Source: Edaphochlamys debaryana
Lineage: Eukaryota; Chlorophyta; Chlorophyceae; Chlamydomonadales
Direction of reading: 5' to 3'
Assembly (NCBI GenBank): GCA_016858145.1
Contig: JAEHOE010000037.1
Span: 310,001 to 374,000 of the forward strand
DNA: 64,000 nt
The position numbers and the translations under genes were made by a program. The notes beneath the pieces were generated by a model, which did not search any database, was not told the origin of the DNA, and saw nothing but the letters and a program-made list of their open reading frames with translations. Positions 22,651 to 34,910 of this stretch are shown here, one piece after another (position 1 is the stretch's first letter; every line of letters starts with the position of its first letter).

Positions 22651-23815
22651 GTCGCCAGTCCTCAAGAATGGGCACATGCTATGTTACACTGTACGTAAAG
22701 ACTTAACAGAGAGGATACTGAATACAGGACCGTAAGAAAAAGGGCGGTCGGGACCATCGCATGCTCCGCCGACTGGAGTCCTCTTTATCCCAGTCCGCGA
22801 TATAGTTCTAAGCGGGGTAGGCTTGAGTAAATCCCACCAATGAAAACGTGTATGCACTGCCCTGGCTGCGGTTTGCCTTCCACGCCCGCTGGGGCGAAAC
22901 TGATAATCGCTTTCCCAACGTGCTAGTGGTTATGGTTCGAGTGTGCTGGTGGTTCGTGTTGCGCTTATTGGTTGAATCTATGGGTTGCAAGGTCTTGCGG
23001 GTTGCGTCCACGATTGACCCGAGTTGCGGTGCAGCGGAAGGAGTTGAAGGTCATAACCCGTGGGTCCCAACGAGTCTCTGGGCTCGTGGGGCTCGGCTTG
23101 TGCCTGTTGTTGTCGCGAAGGGCGTAGGGCGGGGGGGCAGCCTGGGCGACGGGTGGCTGGGGGCAGGGGCAGGGGCCAGGGGTTGGGGGCTGGGAGCGTC
23201 GCCGCCCATGACCACACGAACGAAGTCCGACGGCTCCTCCTGGGGAGGGGGGGATGTGGGGTATGGGGGGTCAGGTCGGCGTCATGCTCGCTCCTGCTCG
23301 CTCTTAGCTGGATTCACGGGCAGCAGATTCTTATACTGGCTGGTCAGCAGCACATGTGTGCCGGCACGGTGCAATGCGTGGGGACGTGCAGCACGCTCCG
23401 CGCCAATCAAGCTTGGGGGGCACCGAGGGTAGGGAACCGCGACCAAGTGTTGCAACTAACTTATCACTTGAATGATCTGTTCTAATACAATGAACATCGA
23501 TGCTTGACCGAATTCAGCACCGCAAATGCATCCTCGCAACACCTGCACGCAAACTCGACGGAACTCGCCCTACCGCGGGTGGATTTGGGGACCTGGGACC
23601 CTGGCTGGGCCTTCGTTACCCACAGGTTCGGTTCGGCTCGGTGGGACGTGAGCCGTGAGGATGCGATGGTTACAGCAGGAACCGCCTCCGAGCACCAGCT
23701 GAGAGGGGTTAAGCGTAAAGCGCCACCTACCGGGTATGGCCCTCCCATACCAGCACCACCCTATCAACAGCCAACTGTAGGTCGTTGTAGGTCGTTGAGG
23801 CCGTGAGGGCGCGTG
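22651..23815. other. Unassigned stretch upstream of EXT-B remnant
   Basis: No recognisable coding exon. The 194-codon plus-strand frame at 22848-23432 has no domain and runs through G-rich low-complexity sequence, so it is not called. The first exon of EXT-B (signal peptide) was not found here. Confidence 0.5.
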
Positions 23816-23824
23816 GGCCCACAA

Positions 23825-25019
23825 GGAGGGATGACACGCGGGCGGGATTCGGCGGACCCTCGTGTCACGGGGATTCGTCGGGGAAGACGTTTGGATTCGG
23901 AGGGGGCCACACATGGATTCGGCCGCGGCCATGTTTGGATTCCGACATGGCCACATCGGGATCCCAAGGGGGTCGGGTATGGATTCCAAGCGGGCCAAGT
24001 GAGGATTCCAAGGGGGACACGTTTGGATATCGTCCAGGCACACGGGCTGCGTTGCGCGCGCTCCCTCGGGTCTTCACCCTAGCACTGTGTGGGGTAAGTA
24101 CGCTTGGGTTCGTGCCAGGACGAGCGCGTGCGGTGCCGTGCGAGCGCGAGCCGACTTCAAGCTGTGCCGAACACCTCGACGGGACTTCGGCTTGGCGTTT
24201 AGCAGTGCCTTAACATGTGACATATTGTTAGGATAACTGCGGGGCCCGTTCTAGCTCGTTCTGGCCCGCTTCCGGGTGGTGCGCCATTTGGCGCACCCAG
24301 CGCCACCGTCATAATTTCTAGCGGCTCGGCCCTCCCTGGCCCCCATCTTCGCCCCAGAAACTTGTATGTTATCCTAGGGACCTATTTATGAGGGCCGGAG
24401 GCCCAGAGAGTGCTCTGGAAGAAAGCCGCCCTCGTCACTAGGCGTGCGTCTGCCCCAGTTCATGCTCTTTGGTAGCATATCAAGCCAGGATAGAGGTCTA
24501 CGACCTTGCATTCGAGTGCCCAGCCGGCGGAAGCGCGACTATGCGGGCCATTCTTGCCAAACCAGCACTGCGCCTTGGCGCTAAAGCATATCGCGGTTGA
24601 CTGCTGTTCCTTTTGAGGCATTGTCGATAAGAGCCGAGAAGAGCAGACTGCTTTGACCAAGGTCAACGGCGTCAGGTTCAAGCGTGCCGCGTCGCACACG
24701 TACCCACACCCCGCTGCGAGCAGCCTCACCCCTCTGTAGCTGGGCTGCGGTGGGGCTACTGAGAAAAGTTGCGGGGCTTGGCCATATTGGATTCGGGCTG
24801 GGGTGTCCTTGGATTCCTAGGGGGCGGCACCAGGATTCCGAGAGGGCGGCACCAGGATTCCGAGGGGGCGGCACCAGGATTCCGAGGGGACGGGATTCCT
24901 AGGGGGCGGGATTTGTCGCCCGCGGTATCCGGATACCAACTTCTTCATATCCTCAGCGCGGATTCGTGACACCGTCCTTCCCAGGATTCGGTCGGCCCAA
25001 GGGGGCGTGTCATCCCTCC
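23825..25019. mobile_element. 1.2-kb non-autonomous Mutator-like element with GGATTC subterminal arrays
   Basis: The left terminus GGAGGGATGACACG (from 23825) is inverted at the right end as CGTGTCATCCCTCC (to 25019). It is flanked by a perfect 9-bp direct repeat GGCCCACAA at 23816-23824 and 25020-25028. Both subterminal zones (about 23840-24030 and 24785-25000) contain spaced copies of GGATTC, mostly 21-24 bp apart, with G-rich spacers. All copies share the same orientation, so this is not a fold-back structure. No transposase frame is present. The 9-bp duplication is characteristic of MULEs. Confidence 0.88.
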
Positions 25020-25028
25020 GGCCCACAA

Positions 25029-26085
25029 CTGCTGCTCACAGCCAAACATTGAAGTAAGCGGGTCTGCTTGGTGCTCTCTGCTGGCGTAGCTGCAGTTCCG
25101 GCCCTCCCCCTTTCCCTAGCAGCCCTGCACCAACCCGGGGTCTCTGCTAGCCATAAACTTTTTTTCCCGAGAAGGGTTCCACGTTCATAGGCGGCTACGC
25201 TTCACAGTCATTTTTGCGTTCGCCAACGATGCGTTGCCATCACACCGCGGCACTACGCCCGTTGTCTATGATAACCCCTGACTGGGACGGGGTCTGGCAC
25301 TAACACCGGGACATTCTCGCTCAGCCCAGAACCCTGGCAGCTGACGCCGCACCCTCACAAAGCCGCACCCCGGGTGTCCTGCATCCAGATTACGACCGCC
25401 CCGTAGCGCTCGCAAGTCGCTCTTTCCCTTTATCCGCGTAGGCGGTAGGAACTTATATAGCGTCACCTGCAGCTATACCGTTCAATGCGTATGACAGCCC
25501 CACTGCACCACACGCTATGCCACTGGCTATGTCGTACTATCGTACAGCCGTACTAGCCCCCGAAGCGTACTTCACGTGTCGTTATAGTACTCGCTTTCTC
25601 AGTTGAGCTTGGGCCGCATTCCCCTAGACTAACCTGCACCGGCCCGGTTGCACCGCTGGCTCTCCGTTGCCTCAAAATCGCAAATCAAATCCAAGCGATG
25701 CCATCCTACCGCTTCTGTAGGCCAGCCCCCACTCCACGCGTCGCTAGGTCCCACCTCACCCTTCCCGCCAGCCTCCTTGCGTCAGAGTGACACGTCCTAA
25801 GCATCCATACCGTATAAGAAGTCTGCTGAGCAGGGCCTGCAAACTCGTGGGGAGTTGCACTGACCTTATACTACCCCAGCTTGGGGCCTTTACCCCTCCG
25901 CGGCTTTGCCCCCGTCCCGTAGTTCCCACACCTGCCGCACTCCATCCAACCCGGCTCGCTCCATCCAGCTCTCCCAGGTCACACCTCACCGCCCCAGCGC
26001 TGAGTGTCGCGGAAACAGCCTGAGGGCCCAGGCCGTCCCAGCGCAGTACAACCCCCCTTGCCCCAGCCCCTGCTGCGTTCGCCGC
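25029..26085. other. Intergenic: 3' side of the CmcI-like gene
   Basis: Less GC-rich than the neighbouring genes, no coding signal. It should hold the 3' UTR of the minus-strand gene ending at 26086. No TGTAA (TTACA on this strand) motif was found close to the stop. Confidence 0.5.
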
Positions 26086-29000
26086 TCAAGCCTCCTTGCG
26101 CTTCAGGTATCCTCCGGGGTGTTGGGTGTAGAAAGGCTCCCGGGCCCGGTCCACTGTGAATAGCGCCGCGCCAGCTCCCTGCGTGGCAAGCAGGGTTACC
26201 GCAGCGCACGCAACCAATAGAATGCAACCTTTTGCATGGGGTGACAGTAGTAGATGCGTCTTAAAAGGCAGGTCTAGACCTGACAGGAACCCCAATCTCG
26301 TGCGTCATCGCCTCCGTATCTTGGGGTCCGGGATGCGTGTCTGCTACAGGGACCCTACCGCGCCCGTATAGCCCGTACAGGTCTGCGCACGTTCCCGCCA
26401 GCGCCCCCCACCTTCATGTATGTGTTAATAGCAGGCGCGGGGCCATTGTCCGCATTGTAGCGGGACAGTTTGGTGTCCTGGGAGAAGGGGTGTTCGGGGG
26501 GTTAGGTGGGCGGCGGTGGCGGGTGGGGGTGGGTGGGTGGGCGGTCACGAAGCACGAGCTAGCTGGGACTGAATCCAAAGAGCCGGACGGCAGCGAAGCC
26601 GAGCTGGGGTACTGAGGGGCTCGGCAACGAACCGCCTCCTCCACATTATTACCTGTACGACACAGTACGAGCCGGGGGTCACAAACTTGCAGTACGCCTT
26701 GCACTCGTCCTGGAGGATGGCAGGCGACGGAGGTGCTAGGGCTGGGGTCTGGACGACAGGGTCATGGGAAGGCACAGACGGAGCATGCAAGGGCGCTCAC
26801 GCGCTCATCATCCCCTCGCCTCATCAAGCGCCCACACCCCTTACACAGCTGCAGCCAAAGTTCGCAACCCCCGCCGCCAGCCCACCAGCACGTGATGCTC
26901 TGCGTGGTTTGAGTCCAGCAGGACGAGAACCGCCTGGGCCTTGGACACAGCAGCCTGGACCTGGGTGGGGCGAGTTGGGCGCAGGGGGGGAACAGCTGAC
27001 GCAGCCGGTAAGAGCGTGGCCCAGGGGCGGGAGGAGCGGGTTGGCGGCCCACCATGTGGCTGGGCAACATAACCTTACTTGCATGAGCTCTCTGTCCACT
27101 CCCCCTCCCCAATCCCCACACACAACCATGATTCCGCACCCCCAGCCTGGCCCCGCGGTCTGGATCCCCCTTGCCCCCCTGCTTGCCCTGTACCTCCCGC
27201 ACCTCCCCGTGTTCGATACCCCCGGCGCCCACGCGTGGCCTCAGCCCAGGCCTCGCACTGCACACCCTCGGCCCCGGGCTTCGAATGAGTTGCTGCTATC
27301 GTACCCTGCACCGGCCGCTAACCCGCCCAGACCCGGGTTCCTACCCCACTCCATGCATGCCGGCGGTGTCCACATTTGAGGTTTACCTCCCCCTTCGCCC
27401 TAGGCCTGCCTCCCTTCTTGGCCACTTTCCCGCTTCCGCATTGTTCCCCTATCATGGCGCCGCCTTCGTCCTTTCTCTTCCAGGTGAGCACTTTGCTGAG
27501 GTGTTCGGCCGCGGCTGTTGGGGGGTAAAGCCTGTGTTAGTTGGGCCTTGACTTCAGCCAGCTTCCGCCAGCAATGACCAGTATGTCGGGCATACAGGGT
27601 CAGCCCGCTTCAGCCAGCAGGATCCCGCGGTTCGGTTTGCTTTTGATTGTGCGTCCACTTCACATGCTGCTGACATAGATAGGGTCAGCACACCTGATCC
27701 ACGATGGCCTTGTCCAAGGTTGAGCCCTGGGGAGGGGAGGGGAGGGGAGGGGAGGGGAGGGGAGGGGAGGGGAGGGGAGGGGAGGGGAGGGGAGGGGAGG
27801 GGAGGGGAGGGGAGGGGAGGGAGGGGAGGGGAGGGGAGGGGAGGGGAGGGGAGGGGAGGGGAGGGGAGGGGAGGGGAGGGGAGGGGAGGGGGGAGGGGAG
27901 GGGAGGGGAGGGGAGGGGAGGGAGGGGAGGGGAGGGGAGGGGAGGGGAGGGGAGGGGAGGGGAGGGGAGGGGAGGGGAGGGGAGGGGAGGGGAGGGGAGG
28001 GGAGGGGAGGGGAGGGGAGGGGAGGGGAGGGAGGGGAGGGGAGGGGAGGGGAGGGGAGGGGAGGGGAGGGAGGGGAGGGGAGGGGAGGGGAGGGGAGGGG
28101 AGGGAGGGGAGGGGAGGGGAGGGGAGGGGGAGGGGAGGGAGGAGGGAGGGGAGGGGAGGGGAGGGGAGGGGAGGGGAGGGGAGGGGAGGGGAGGGGGCAC
28201 AGGGGCGCGAGTGGGCTGCGATGGCAAGGCCCCGTGCAGGGGCATGCCTGGCACCAGGCCCAGCTAGCTAGGCCCTGCGAGCACGCTCCATGCGGTTGCG
28301 GACTGCACCACTCACGTGGACGAACGTCACGTACTTGGCCCCTGCAGGGGTTGGGGGCGGGTAACGCGCGGTGATGGCAGCCTGCCCTGATGAGGGACCT
28401 ACCACACAGGCACGCAGAGGCCGGCAGTCGGCGGCCGGCAGCAGACCGACGCCCACCCGATCCCGGAGCTCACACAGCGGGCTCTTGGTGGGGTCTGAGA
28501 TGGGCCGCTCCGCAGTCCACTTGCCGCTCCACTGGGCCAGGTGAGGTGCCGTGACGTCAATGGTTATAACTCGTGCCCCTGCACGTCCTTGCCCCATGGC
28601 CGACAGCAGCTCCAGCCCGCTGGCCCACATCAGCGCTCCCCCGCCGTTGGCGGTGCCTGCGAGCGAGGAAGGGCCGGATAGAGGCCGGGGGCGGCCGGCA
28701 AGGCCTCGTGCAGCGGACCTACATGCATCGTTGCCGTGCCTCTCCCAGCCCCTGACCCACCCGTCTCTATGATGAGGTCTGGCTTGACCTGGTAGATGAT
28801 GTCCTGGATGACGTACATCTGGGGGAAGGGAGCGAGGCGAGGGGCAGGTAGGGTGGGTGTCTGCCGCAGGCCTGCACGCGCTCACCCCACTTATTACGTA
28901 TCAGCGGCGCGGCTCACATCAAAGGGGTTCTGTTGGACTACACTGCCGAGCCTGGGGCGCGAGGGGCCAGGGTTAACGGTGTGGGATGTGGCTGTACATC

Positions 29001-31997
29001 ATTCCAGGCGAGCGAGCTGCCGGATCCGCCGGGGGCACACTGAAGCCGCGTCCCTGCGCGCGTCCCACGCACTCTCCCTGCCCCATCCGTCCTTGAGAAG
29101 ATGGGACGCAAGGCCAGCGCTTGCGCCCCGCTTACGGCCGCCCATCACGCACCACCACTGCGCGGGTCAGGTAAAGCGCAAGGGCTCATCACTGCGAGCA
29201 AGGGGACGCGGCGGCCACCGGGGGCCACTGATTTACTAGCCTGGCGCAAGCGTGCATGACGAAACAAAGGCCGCCCGGCACACCCCCACCTGCCGCTTGA
29301 ACGCCTCTTGGCGCTCATAGAGACTGCGGAATGTCGCAAGAGGCGCACACGGCGGGTGGGTGCAGGTGCGAGCGTCAACCTTGCAGCGTGCACTGTCCCT
29401 CCCTCCCTGCGGTCCTCACATGTCGAACAGAAACACGACTCGGTCCCTTGGGGCACGAGTCGCACAGAGAGGGAGAAACGCGTCAGAGGGGAGCGAAGAC
29501 GCACGGCGCTAAGCACCGCTCACTTACTTGTGTGTGTTATCGAACTGGAACCTGCACACATGCACATATGCACCCGGAGGGCGGCAGTGCGCGCGTCAGC
29601 AGGGAGCGAGCCGCAGGCAAGGCTTGCATCCAGGACGCCGCTAGCTGCGACCACTCAGGCCACCATGGGGCGGCAGCAGCCCACCTGCTGATGCCGTCGC
29701 TGCTGACCGCTTCCTGCCGCTGCCTCGTGAAGCGGTTGCGCTTGAGCCAGCGGCCGTAGGGCTGGTACCGGGGGTGGACGGAGCACCTGCGCAGGCGCAC
29801 ACGCCAGGCGCAGCCCCGCTCACAAGCATACACTGAGAATGTGCGTTCGGTACCATGCAGTATGATGAGGCGATCATGTAGGGCAATGCGGGGCGAGCGA
29901 GGCACACAAGCAAGCGCAGCGGCCCACCAGCCAGCGGCCCGCAGCACGTGGCCCATGATGTCATTGACGCTCATGGCCGGGGCGCTGAACACGCCGTACG
30001 CGTTGATGGCGACAGACTCGTTGGTGCATGCATCACCGGGCTTCAGAGGCCCCGTCAGCTTGCCGGCCAGCATGCCTGCAGGGGGCAGCAGGGGGGTTTG
30101 GGAGCACCCGGGCCATGGGGCGGCGGGCGCGGCAGGCAACACGCCGGGCTATAAATGACACGACGCTGCAGGGGCCTCCCGGAGACCGTGGACCGGGCTG
30201 CGCCGCGACGACCGCATGCCATCCATTGGTGTGTATCGTGCACGCAGCGATGGCTTGTACCCGTGTGGCCCATCTAACTAGGGCACCTAACGTTGATTGC
30301 GCCTGCGTTCCACCTCGCAGACCAGCCGCGGGCGGGCCAGGGAGAGCCGCATGCGGCAGAGGCCTGCGCTCTATCTGGCACCCCGCCCCTGCCTACCCAC
30401 CTGCCCCACCCTCCTTGGCCTCGGGCAACGTCAGACCCCTGACCGCCCCACCCAGAAACCCCATCGTTTATGAGTTGCCCTACGCCGCTCGAGCCCGTCT
30501 TCTGCGTCTTCGGCCGCCCACAGCTACCCCTTCCAGCCTGACTTACCCTCAACTCTCTCGTCAGCACAAGCCAGCTGGAAGGTCACCCCCGTTGCCTCGT
30601 CTCCCTGCTTCGTGATGCTGTATCGCAAAAGCACCATGGTCAGCCGGCGAATAAACGACCTGGGGGCAGCGCGCGGCCAGCGGAGGGCGGAAGGCGGGGC
30701 ATGGCTCACACGGGGATGTGACGGGCTAGATGGGCTCCGCAGCAAACGCATGCAGGGACCCGCAGCGAACCAGCAGCCACAGCGCGTCCTGACACAACCC
30801 CGCCCACGGACCCCCCTACGTACCCATATCCCGGGTCCTGCAGCAGCATAGCCATGGCCTTAGAGTGGTCCGTGCCGTGGGGCACGTTAATCGTGTCCAG
30901 CACGGTCGAGTCTCCGTTGAGACCCTGGGGCACAAAGGATCAGGGACTAGCAGCTGCTGGATGGGCTGCTGCAGGTCGGAAGCCACCGGTGTGGTAGTGA
31001 CAAGCCATCTCAGGCAGGCGTGCAGGGGGCTGATGTGGGAAGGTCCCGGGACGGAGGCGGTGTGCGTATGTGGTGACGCATGGCGGGATCGAGCTAGGTG
31101 CGGGAGGTGGTGACGTCATGGTAGGTGCTGCAGCACCCCGCCCCTGCGTCACCACCACCGCCCCTGAGTCAGATCGCGCGGGCGCCTAGCTGGGCCATTC
31201 CAATGCGTGCGTGTCCCAGCGATCCATGCACCCTGCCCAGTCCGGTAGGGCGCGCTCTGCCTGTAGCCCCCTGCAGGGTGCGTGCAGCTGCTGCCCACCC
31301 TACCGATGCGGTCATCCCTTGGCTGCCTCCCAGCGCAGCCATGAGGTCCTGCCGAAGGAATGGGCGGGCGGGGAGCAAGCTTGCCTTACTTGCTCACGCA
31401 AGGCCACGGGGTTTAATCCGGTATGGACACCTCATCAGCACCTGTTAGGGATGCACGGCGGCGGCGACCCTACCTGCAACTAACCGAAGCCTGACCGACG
31501 GCAGTGTTATGCAGATGCATGAGCTAAAAGGCCACGGCAAGCCAAAGCCTCGGCTGTCAACAGGAGTGACCCGCAGCAGGGCTGTCCCTATCGAACTGCA
31601 CCCCGCCGCGCCCCTGCCCCATCACCTGCAGGAGCATGGCCTGCAGCGCATCCACGGTGGTGTTCCGGGCACTGCCTGGTTCCATGCGGTCCCACAGCGG
31701 AGGGTAACAGCGGAAGGGCTGGTAGGACACGCCATTTGTGTACGCATCAGGGCCCAGTAGCTCGAAGAGGTTGACCGAAACTGCTGCTTCCGGCAGAGGC
31801 CGCAGCTGGTGCATTGTGGGGGCCGCAAAACCGGGCGGGGCGAGGGGACTGAATTTGTGTGAGGGTGTGTGTTCAGCACGGGCCTCGTGCTTCCTTACCA
31901 GCGCTTGATGAGCGATCTGTCCTGTTGATCTTACGCAATGCCAACCCAACAAGGCGAGCAGCAAAGCGTGTCGTGTCGTTCGGGCAGCACCGGCCAT
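26086..31997 (-). CDS. CmcI/rhamnosyl O-methyltransferase-like protein with signal peptide
   Basis: SAM-dependent methyltransferase of the cephalosporin-hydroxylase (CmcI)/rhamnosyl-O-methyltransferase family, predicted to enter the secretory pathway. Exon 1 (31997-31899) encodes [14 protein letters not shown], a signal-like core. Later exons: 31805-31629; about 31360-31310 ([15 protein letters not shown], phase-compatible); about 30925-30860 ([13 protein letters not shown], a family-typical N-terminal segment); about 30657-30543; about 30078-29943; about 29770-29690; [26 protein letters not shown] (about 28920-28955). The core has [20 protein letters not shown] (28765-28820), then the glycine-rich SAM motif [17 protein letters not shown] and RVITIDV. 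Downstream come AKYVTFVH (about 28315-28345), [17 protein letters not shown] (about 26890-26945, the family's D-S-x-H motif), [15 protein letters not shown] (26655-26710), [16 protein letters not shown] (about 26415-26465) and a final exon ending in a TGA at 26086-26088. The long intron between 28315 and about 26990 holds the GGGGA satellite. Family assignment is strong; the substrate is unknown. Confidence 0.85.
27729..28197. repeat. 469-bp (GGGGA)n satellite
   Basis: About 90 near-perfect GGGGA units, interrupted by single 4-bp GGGA units and one GGGGGGA. It lies inside an intron of the minus-strand CmcI-like gene, so the transcript carries CCCCT. The open frames across it (G-E-G-R and P-S-P-L repeats) are artefacts of the repeat. 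Confidence 0.97.
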
Positions 31998-34289
31998 GAT
32001 TGGAAGCCAGTTAGCCTTGAAGCTTCAAATGCCGTCGCGTTGTGTTACTTGTGGGGCGTAAGCCAAGCAACACAGCTAGTCAGCTAGTGCAGAGCGAGTA
32101 GGCGATGGACTTTACTGAATGCTCGGATTGCTCTCGGAAGAATAAGCGCCGTACGTACACGTTGCGCCAATCAAGCACTGTTCTCCGACACAAACACTGA
32201 CACCTCCTGTTCGCCTTGGATGGCAGAGCCTCAAAAGTTCCTCGCATTCATTCTGAGTGCAGTCAACCACGCGACCGCCTACTGCAGCGATAACGACCGT
32301 GACTTATGTATGAATGGCGACCGACAACTATGAACATCGGTGAGTCGGGGCCGCGAGGGGGACGCGAGTATCCACCGGAGCGAGGAGGGAAGGGGACCAC
32401 AAGCGAGACCCACAGCAAGCTCGCGGGGGCAGCTCGAGGTCGGCCGCGAGCGCAAGTTAAGACGTCACACGTGGCACGCACCCGTCAGGATAGGCCCAGC
32501 GACGCGGGGGCATTCTTGGTTAGGGGGACAAGGCAAGGCAAGCGCAAGGATGGGAGGCAAGCCCAAGGAAGGACCAGGGCAAGGACGCGGCAAGCTCAAG
32601 GGGACTAGGGGACAAGGGCAAGGAGAAGAAGGACGAGGCGGGAAGCACGGACCGGGAGAGACAACGGCAGGACGAGGAAGGGCCTAAAGACGAGGCGAGG
32701 CAACACGGACAGGGAGGAGCAAGAACAAGGGGGGACACTTGCAAGGAGCGCGGGACAGGGGCGGGGGGAAGGGCAGGTCGGAGGCCAGGCAGGAAAAGGG
32801 CAAGGTAGGGTACGGAGAAGGAGGGGCGGGAGACGGGAATGAACCCCAAGGCGCAGGTCTGGCAGGGCAGAAGAACTGGGAGCGCGAAGATAGAGGGAAG
32901 GCGTGCTCACAGGTTGCCGGGCTCACTCGGTCTCCCAAGGCCAGGACCACGTGCCTGCCTGTGCACCCGCACCCAGGAGAAGGACCAGAGGACGCCAGGC
33001 GCGGCACAATTCGCTGGACAACAAGCGCCGCTCGCCAGGCGCAGCTGTCGCGATAATGGACAGGAGCCACCGACGGCCAGCACCAGACGAGCGGTGTGGG
33101 TTGGGCGAGAGAACGATGGGGATGGCCCAGGGTCCCACCAGCAGGACAGGCACGGCGACCATGCCCAGCAGGGAGGGAACAGGCGCGGGTGCGGGGGAGC
33201 CAAGAGCCGCCAGGTGTATAGAGGAAAAGGCAGGGAAGGAGCGTGGTTCCTGATGACTTGCGCGCGCAAGCGGACCAGAAGGGAGGGGTTGGCCCCCAAG
33301 GGACCGGCCGAGGGGTCGTCAAGGCTTGACTGTGGACGCCGATATCCATACTACTGGGTTAGCCCACCCAGCTCTTTGAACCTTTTCTGTCGTGAGGCAG
33401 AGGCGGCGGGGGCGGTGTTGCAGGATGAGGAGGGCGGAAGTTCCCGTAGCCGAAGCTGCAGGTGGGTCCGGCCGGCTATGTCCAGGCCGAGGCGAGTAGA
33501 CGCCTGACGAGGTGACGAGCGCATCACCTCGTGTCGTGCGGCGGGGTTCAAACGGATTAATGGCCGGGTGCGAGCCCGCGTGCCGTGGTGCGGGCTGGTG
33601 GTGGAGAGGGTTGAGGGCTGCACGGAGCCAGACTCGAACATTGGCCCCCCTTGGGGGGACCACGGGGCTCGGCCCTTTTCCTGCCTTCGGGCAGCCACCC
33701 TTGTCTGTCGTGAGCATTGCTTGCCCCAAGCGACACTCAGCAGTGGAGCCCGCTCTGCAGCGAGCGCAGGCCAGGAAGGCATACCTGCAACCAGGGACAT
33801 GCGCAGTTCCAGCCTGCAGCAGCCAGGCGCAGAGCAGCAGACAGCAGGCGGTCCCCGGGGACCTAGGCCAGGTCGAAGGGCAGAGCTAGCTAGAGGGCAG
33901 GATTGGCGGGACCGGATGGTAGGATGTACGAGGGCGAAACACATTTCCACGGCGACCAGCGACGACGTATCACAATTGGACGTCTTTGAGTTGCATGAGG
34001 TGGAATAGCAGTATTGCAACAGTTTTGACCGAAGTGGGCACCACAATATGCACAACCAACATCCGTGCGCGCAAACTTGACAAAACTACCTCGCTCTTGG
34101 CTTACAATTGTAACAAACCTTCCAAAACGGTTATCTGCGTCGCTCCTCATTTTAATGGGTGCGAGGTGGTGCAATTACCTTCCCAACATGTTCGCGCGCA
34201 GTCGATATGTTTCCCGTCCGCGTCGACGACAAACAGTAGCGATAAGGAAACTAAAGCTTATGTCATCGCGGTCTGCATGTTAATTTCAT
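31998..34289. other. Upstream region of the CmcI-like gene; 32330-33320 purine-rich, unexplained
   Basis: The first 300 bp would be the promoter/5' UTR of the minus-strand gene. From about 32330 to 33320 the plus strand is strongly A/G-rich, with irregular AAGG/GGCAAGG/GGACAAGG motifs and several 100-200-codon frames, none with a recognisable domain. No terminal inverted repeat or flanking duplication was found around it. Confidence 0.5.
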
Positions 34290-34910
34290 GTTTATGCGTA
34301 GCTCCATGGCACCCCGCGTGTGGGGCGGGTCGCACTGCGACTGGGACTGGCACAGGGTCATCCACGTTAAGCACATAACCCTGGGAGCTGACGCCGCCCT
34401 TTCCCACATTTAACCGCTCACACCTTACGAGTAACCTGTGGCTCGGGCTCCGGACCCACCGTGCGCCATTCCGGTATCCGGTGGACACCGAGCCAGGCCG
34501 TGCCCTTCGTACCTGTTCTTGACCGACGCGCGCCATAGCCATTCGAGCCCAAGTGCCCCGCAAGGGGCTAGCTGAGCGACTCAATGTGCGCGCCTCCACG
34601 CACAATACGCTCCCCGCTGCCGTCATAAGTCGCCTGCGGTGTGGTGGTGGCTAGCTGAATCCAACACCCGTCTTCAGCCACGCACCCCTCCTTTCGGCAC
34701 CCGGCTAGCTGCACGTTGCAGTGACCCCTTCTCCCCGGGCCGGTTCCCTGGGCCGTGCCCTTGCGCACTCGCATGCCTGGCACCCCTGTTCTCACTCCTC
34801 CTGCCCATCTCCCTCACGTAGGGAACGGCAATAGTCCCTACCTCATCTTCGACCGAGTGTCGCGCTATCTGCAGCAGACCTCGCGTGATGTTTGCCACAA
34901 ACGACCTGGG
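34290..34910 (-). pseudogene. Possible relic of a second CmcI-like gene (one to two exons)
   Basis: After a CAG acceptor at 34910, the minus strand reads SFVANITRGLLQIARHSVED followed by a GTAGGG donor. This is positioned like, and weakly similar to, the exon [20 protein letters not shown] of the CmcI-like gene, including the same preceding GTCGTTT junction. About 500 bp on, a short patch near 34360-34400 resembles the neighbouring CmcI exon at DNA level. No other exons were found, so this is at best a fragment. Confidence 0.3.

Noticed and set aside
22848..23432. 194-codon plus-strand frame starting MYALPWLRFAFHARWGE
   Set aside because: No recognisable domain or splice support; the second half is glycine-rich low complexity.
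24785..25000. Spaced GGATTC repeats considered as a CRISPR-like array
   Set aside because: Repeats are short and variable, spacers are G-rich and near-identical, the host is eukaryotic, and the array lies within transposon ends.
27685..28271. Long frames coding G-E-G-R or P-S-P-L repeats
   Set aside because: Purely the translation of the GGGGA satellite, whose 15-bp codon period keeps every frame open.
33560..33660. Possible tRNA gene (TTCGA-containing segment on the minus strand)
   Set aside because: Sequence around ATGTTCGAGTC does not form a five-pair T stem or an acceptor stem.
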